Source: Desertimonas sp963732335
GTDB taxonomy: Bacteria > Actinomycetota > Acidimicrobiia > Acidimicrobiales > Ilumatobacteraceae
Length of the DNA: 64,000 nt
NCBI GenBank assembly: GCA_963732335.1
Contig: CAVSZO010000063.1
Coordinates: forward strand, 1-64,000
Reading direction: 5' to 3'
Under the pieces are notes generated by a model. It did not search any database. It was not told the origin of the DNA and saw only the letters and a list, made by a program, of their open reading frames with translations. This document shows, one piece after another, positions 60,068 to 64,000 of the stretch. Every line of letters begins with the position of its first letter. Position 1 is the first letter of the stretch. A program made the translations under genes and the position numbers.

Positions 60068-61600
60068 GTGAGTGCACAGACCACGACGACTGGCGCGGAG
60101 CCCGCCTCGACCGGCTCGGTCACCCGCTCCAAGTGGGCGGCGCTGGCCGTCCTGTCGGTGGCGCAGCTCATGGTGATCCTCGACACGACCATCGTGAACG
60201 TGGCGCTGCCCTCGATCCAGAAGGACCTGCACTTCACGTCCGAGGCCGACCTCCAGTGGGTCATCAACGCCTACGTCCTCACCGCCGGCGGCTTCCTGCT
60301 CCTCGGCGGGCGGGTCGCCGACCGCTACGGCCGCCGCCTGGTGTTCGTCTCCGGCATCGTCGTCTTCGCGGCCGCCAGCCTTTCCTGTGGCCTGGCCAAC
60401 TCGCCGGCACTGCTCGTGGGCTCACGGGCCGTCCAAGGGCTGGGCGCAGCGTTCATGGCCCCCGCCGCTCTGAGTCTGCTGACGGTCATCTTCGCCGAGG
60501 GCGAGGAGCGCAACCGAGCGCTCGGCGTGTGGTCGGCCATCGCCGGCGCCGGCGGAGCCGTCGGGCTGCTGGCCGGGGGCCTGCTGACAACAGCGCTGTC
60601 GTGGCGGTGGGTGTTCTTCGTCAACCTGCCGATCGCTGCCGTCGCCGTCGTGGCCTCCTTCCGGCTGATCGACGAGAGCCGCAACCCCGTCGCCGGCGGC
60701 TTCGACGTGCCCGGCGCCGTGACGGGCACGGCCGGGCTCGGAGCCTTGGTCTTCGCCCTCGTGCGGGCCAACGTGTGGGGCTGGGGTTCGGCGCAGACGC
60801 TCTTGGTCCTGGCCGCCGCGGCCGTGCTGCTGACGACGTTCGTGATTCTCCAGCTGCGGGGCCGGCATCCTCTCGTCCCCCCGCGGCTGTTCCGCAGCCG
60901 GACCCTCGTCGGTGCCGACGTGGGGATGCTCATCGCCGGCGCCGGGCTGTTCGCCGTGTTCTTCTTCCTGACCCTGTACATGCAGGACCTCCTGCACTAC
61001 TCCCCCCTGAAGACCGGCATCGCCTACCTCCCCCTCTCCATCCTGCTCGTCATCAGCGCCGGCGTCGGCTCCAGGATCCTCGGTCGGGTCGGCGCCCGGC
61101 CGATCCTCGTGACCGGGTTCCTCCTGGGAGCCGGCGGCCTGGCCCTACTGGCGCGCCTCTCACCCACGAGCGGCTACCTCGACCTGCTGCCGTCGCTCGT
61201 GCTCATCGGCACGGGGATGGGTGCGGCCTTCGTGAGCGTCACGTCCTCGGCGGTGGCCGGGGTCCCCCAGGAGGACACCGGGGTGGCGTCCGCCCTGCTC
61301 AACGCCAGCCAGCAGATCGGCGGGTCGCTCGGTCTGGCCATCCTCACCGCGGTGGCGACGGCCCGTTTCGACGCCGTCGCCCCACGCGTCCCGACGCCGG
61401 CGGCGCTGGCTTCGGCCACCACCAGCTCGTATGCGTATGCCTTCATCGTCGGCGCCCTGCTGATGGTGAGCGCGGCGGTCATCGGCGGGTTGCTGCTACG
61501 CCCGCGTCCTGCCGAGCCGCGTCCAGTCGTCGAGTCGGCCGTCACGCCGAGCCCGGCCGCCGTGGTTCGGCAGATGACCCGCTGCGGATGCCATGGATGA
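60068..61600 (+). CDS. MFS drug exporter (EmrB/QacA, 14-helix type)
   Basis: Inner-membrane proton-driven exporter of 510 residues. The first helix is WAALAVLSVAQLMVILDTTI with the conserved D-T-T-I-V-N-V-A-L-P-S-I-Q motif (about 38-50). LLLGGRVADRYGRRLVFVSG is motif A, GSRAVQGLGAAFMAPAALSL is motif B, and IAGAGGAVGLLAGGLLTTAL motif C. About 14 membrane segments are present, as usual for DHA2. GTG 60068 starts three bases after the ABM stop. It probably pumps out the substrate or product of the upstream enzymes. Signs of export-linked resistance, although the drug is unknown. Confidence 0.92.
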   Translation: MSAQTTTTGAEPASTGSVTRSKWAALAVLSVAQLMVILDTTIVNVALPSIQKDLHFTSEADLQWVINAYVLTAGGFLLLGGRVADRYGRRLVFVSGIVVFAAASLSCGLANSPALLVGSRAVQGLGAAFMAPAALSLLTVIFAEGEERNRALGVWSAIAGAGGAVGLLAGGLLTTALSWRWVFFVNLPIAAVAVVASFRLIDESRNPVAGGFDVPGAVTGTAGLGALVFALVRANVWGWGSAQTLLVLAAAAVLLTTFVILQLRGRHPLVPPRLFRSRTLVGADVGMLIAGAGLFAVFFFLTLYMQDLLHYSPLKTGIAYLPLSILLVISAGVGSRILGRVGARPILVTGFLLGAGGLALLARLSPTSGYLDLLPSLVLIGTGMGAAFVSVTSSAVAGVPQEDTGVASALLNASQQIGGSLGLAILTAVATARFDAVAPRVPTPAALASATTSSYAYAFIVGALLMVSAAVIGGLLLRPRPAEPRPVVESAVTPSPAAVVRQMTRCGCHG

Positions 61601-61630
61601 CGTACCGCTGACCGTCCCGGAGGAGAGGCC

Positions 61631-62551
61631 ATGAGCAAAGAGCAGAAACTTGCGCTGGACGCGGTCCTGAGCCAAGGCGGGCTCGACCTTCAAGCCGACG
61701 TCCCGACATTGCGAGCCAGCTTCAACGAACTGATGGCCCGTATCCCGGTACCCGACGATGTCCAACAGAGCCCGACGACGATCGGCGGGGTCGGCGCCAT
61801 CGAGGTCACCGTTCGCGGAGCCGACGCCGACGCCGACGGCGTGATCCTCTACTTCCACGGCGGCGTCTACGTCATCGGCACGGCGGCAGCGACCGTCCCC
61901 TTGGTAGGGGACCTCGCCCGGCGTACGGGCACAAGGGCCATCACCCTCGACTACCGACTCGCGCCGGAACACCCATACCCGGCCGCGGTCGCAGACGCGC
62001 AAGACGCCTACCAGGGCTTACTCGAACAAGGTGTTGACGCGGGCCAGATCGCGCTTGCCGGCGAGTCGGCCGGTGGTGGGCTGGCGGTGGCTACCCTGCT
62101 CGCCCTCCGAGACGCCGACATCCCGCTGCCCTCCTGTGCGTTCTTGATGTCGCCGTACGCGGACCTAACGCTGTCAGGGGACTCGATTGCCGACAGGGAG
62201 GCGGTCGATCGCACCCTCACGCCCGAGGGCCTTCGTCTTCGCATCCCGGACTACGTCGCCGGTGCCGACGCCTCGGACCCGCTCATCAGCCCTGTCTTCG
62301 CGGACTTGACCGGCCTGCCCCCGCTGTTGATCCAGGTGGGTTCGAACGAGATCCTGCTGAGCGACGCCCTCCGGCTGGCCGAGCGGGCCGCGATGGCCGA
62401 TGTGACGGTCACGCTGGACGTTACCGACAGCGTCCCGCACGTGTTCCAAGCGTTTGCGGCCATGCTCGACGAGGCGGATGCCGCGCTCGACCGGGCGTCG
62501 ACATTCTTGAGAACAAACCTCGCCGCCACCGAGCGGCTCGGCGCCGCCTGA
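61631..62551 (+). CDS. Esterase/lipase of the hormone-sensitive lipase family
   Basis: A 306-residue serine hydrolase. ILYFHGGVYVIGTAAATVPL has the HGG oxyanion motif (about 75), then TLDYRLAPEHPYPAAVADAQ, and the nucleophile elbow IALAGESAGGGLAVATLLAL (G-E-S-A-G, Ser about 145). The acid is probably in LIQVGSNEILLSDALRLAE, where Glu takes the usual Asp place, and the base His is in DSVPHVFQAF. GGAGGAGAGG lies just before ATG 61631. Last gene of the operon after the exporter. It could hydrolyse an ester form of the exported compound. Confidence 0.9.
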   Translation: MSKEQKLALDAVLSQGGLDLQADVPTLRASFNELMARIPVPDDVQQSPTTIGGVGAIEVTVRGADADADGVILYFHGGVYVIGTAAATVPLVGDLARRTGTRAITLDYRLAPEHPYPAAVADAQDAYQGLLEQGVDAGQIALAGESAGGGLAVATLLALRDADIPLPSCAFLMSPYADLTLSGDSIADREAVDRTLTPEGLRLRIPDYVAGADASDPLISPVFADLTGLPPLLIQVGSNEILLSDALRLAERAAMADVTVTLDVTDSVPHVFQAFAAMLDEADAALDRASTFLRTNLAATERLGAA

Positions 62552-63157
62552 TCGCGTTCGTAAGCGCCGCGGACCGAGGGCACCTCGTCTCCATGGGGTG
62601 GGCATGGTCACCGCCGTGCCCCGGCCGGACCGCCCGTGTGGGCCGCACCTCCGATCTGCGTCCTCGCGCTAGCCCAAAACGCGCGCTGACAGCCGCGGCG
62701 ACCACTCTCCCTGAAGTGCCGGTATGGGCGAGCACAGATTCGCGAGACAGAACGACGTCGCGGGAGCGCTCCTGATGCACTCAGATCGGCATCGATGCCC
62801 ACGGTCCCGTTGTCGAGCGGGCGGGTAGCAGACCGACACGTCACCAAGACCATCACCGTCTGATTGATCGGTGCGGGCGCCGGGCCTCCGCCCGTGTCAG
62901 CGATCTCACGCGTTTCGGCCGCTTTGCGGTCGAGGGTGCGGCCGCACCAGGCACGAGCGACAGCTTTGGGTCCCACAGCCTTGTCTCGATGATCGGCGAT
63001 TGCGGCGTGTCTCGGGCGATGTGGGGACTCGGCGCGTCGTGATCGGGTGTCGGTGGTCGGCCACGTCTCCCGAGGGCCGGGTACCTATACGGAGTTGAGT
63101 CCGGCGGAAGAGATCTTGCGTCCGTGCAACGTTTCTCGTCCGTCGGTCGCCGTAGCA
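62552..63157. other. Spacer between the esterase and the sigma-factor fragment
   Basis: No gene I can support in 600 bases. It holds GAACGACGTCGCGG (about 62750) and CAGATCGGCATCGATG (62782-62797), one of the best copies of the recurrent spacer pattern, and the promoter region of the sigma gene. Confidence 0.4.
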
Positions 63158-63283
63158 ATGATGATTGAAGAGGTGAAGGCCAGGCGCGACGCCGCCCCGG
63201 TCGCCGTTGATCGTGTCGGGCGGCTCGACGCGGTGTATCGGGCTGAGTACACCGGGATGGTTCGCCTCGCCTACACCCTTCGT
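63158..63283 (+). pseudogene. ECF sigma factor, N-terminal fragment cut by IS630
   Basis: MMIEEVKARRDAAPVAVDRV then GRLDAVYRAEYTGMVRLAYT, the start of sigma region 2 of an extracytoplasmic-function sigma factor (Sigma70_r2). Similarity stops at LAYTL, where the IS630-type transposase end begins. The rest of the gene is not seen in the window. So a sigma gene has been cut by insertion and is inactive. Confidence 0.75.
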
Positions 63284-64000
63284 AGGTCCATCGGAACGGG
63301 GCCGCCCGTCGGTTGTAGTCCTTGATGAAGGCGATCACCGGTCGGCGAGATGGTCGACGGAGTCGAACTCGCCTCGGCGCAGGAGCCGTCGTTCGAGGAT
63401 GGAGAAGAACAGCTCGACCTGGTTGAGCCACGACGCGTGGGTCGGGGTGAAGTGGAGATGCACGTGCGGGTGCTGTTGGAGGAACTGCTCGACGTGGTCG
63501 GTGCTGTGGGTCTTGAGATTGTCGACGATGCAGTGCAGGTCCAGACCAGCCGGGGTCTGGGCGACGAGATCACCGAGGAACCCCACGAAGTTCTCCGAAC
63601 GGGTCGAGTCGGTCACCCATCCCGCCACCCCGCCTTCGTGCACGTTGAGCGCCGCGAACAACACCGCGGTGCCGTGGCGGCGGTACTCGAACTCTTGGCG
63701 CACGGCGATGCCGGGCACCGCCGGCATCGTCGGGTTGACCCGACTCTTGGCTTGCATGCCCGACTTCTCGTCCACCGACCACACCACCACGTTCTCGGGC
63801 GGGTTCAGGTACAGGCCGCACACGTCACCGGCCTTGTCCCAGAAATCGGGGTCGTGGCTGGTCATCCACGACTCGACCTGCCACGGCTTGAGATCCAACG
63901 ACCGGCAGATCCGCCACGCCTGCGACGGCGAGATCGGGACCCCGTGACCCTTCATCACCTCCGCCAACGCGTCCATCGTCCACCGGGTCGCACCCTCAGG
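63280..64000 (-). mobile_element. IS630-family transposase, partial at window end and frameshifted
   Basis: DDE transposase cut by the window edge, so the N-terminal DNA-binding part is not visible. VPISPSQAWRICRSLDLKPW, then NVVVWSVDEKSGMQAKSRVN with the first catalytic Asp, DLHCIVDNLKTHSTDHVEQF with the second, and FTPTHASWLNQVELFFSILE with the Glu. At about 63335 one base is missing; the next frame continues VIAFIKDYNRRAAPFRWTYE, the normal end. The 3' end runs into the sigma gene at about 63280. IS630 inserts at TA, and CCTACACC at the junction fits. Confidence 0.85.

Noticed and set aside
60133..61611. A 492-residue frame inside the MFS gene.
   Set aside because: Arg/Ala-rich and without hydrophobic helices, whereas the other frame gives all MFS motifs.
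15326..62797. Integron attC sites as an explanation for the recurrent AACGAC/GATCGGCAT spacers.
   Set aside because: I could not find paired RYYYAAC and GTTRRRY boxes with a foldable stem, the copies are not in one orientation relative to genes, and no integron integrase is present.
1..64000. CRISPR arrays, rRNA genes and toxin-antitoxin pairs.
   Set aside because: No regularly spaced short repeats, no rRNA-like stretches and no recognisable toxin or antitoxin fold were seen.

Overview
The window is GC-rich and reads like a high-GC actinobacterium. Codons end mostly in G or C, GTG and TTG starts are common, and there is an F420-type flavin/deazaflavin oxidoreductase, an SCO6745-family protein, DrrAB-like ABC export genes and many IS110 elements. 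A member of Acidimicrobiia (Ilumatobacter-like) is my best guess from gene content; this is inference. There is no rRNA, ribosomal protein or other core locus. Single genes and short operons alternate with long spacers, and there are remnants of IS110, IS1595 and IS630 elements, two broken tyrosine recombinases and a group II intron, so this looks like an accessory island.

Layout. 1-3743: an IS110 element whose transposase is split after its first 20 bases by a decayed group II intron. 4.2-7.1 kb: coupled mini-ORFs, a hemerythrin-like protein, and a fructosamine-kinase-like gene between two inverted repeats. 7.2-11.8 kb: IS1595 remnant, a drug-type ABC exporter operon with a MerR regulator, and two related small secreted four-cysteine proteins. 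12.2-15.4 kb: a complete IS110 and a broken one around an Ig-like exported protein. 15.4-18.6 kb: LysR divergent from a run of overlapping small genes, then a membrane-anchored protein. 19.2-25.4 kb: single enzyme genes (a pyruvoyl-dependent arginine decarboxylase-like protein coupled to a methyltransferase, a second methyltransferase, VOC, DUF1203, alpha/beta hydrolase).

25.7-37.3 kb is the best-organised part. A leftward operon (flavoprotein dehydrogenase, cupin-like protein, 327-residue protein, aldehyde dehydrogenase remnant, NTF2-like protein) diverges from a rightward Fis-type activator gene, which is followed by a complete sugar-type ABC importer. A 17-bp palindrome, TGTCCGA-N3-TCGGACA, occurs twice in the divergent promoter and once before the importer, which suggests one uptake-and-oxidation regulon.

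37.9-46.5 kb: several frameshifted enzyme genes, plus copy 1 of a tRNA-Val-like/PRC-barrel unit. 47.0-49.5 kb: AzlCD exporter and a winged-helix/hydrolase fusion. 49.7-50.9 kb: copy 2 of the PRC unit, flanked by about 150-bp direct repeats. 50.9-55.9 kb: small enzymes and redox proteins. 56-62.6 kb: a MalT/LuxR-type ATPase regulator divergent from a metallo-hydrolase, monooxygenase, MFS exporter and esterase operon. 63-64 kb: an ECF sigma gene cut by an IS630-type element.

About fifteen genes carry single-base frameshifts that neighbouring frames repair. Either the island is decaying or the assembly has indel errors; raw reads would tell them apart, and several calls below depend on the answer.
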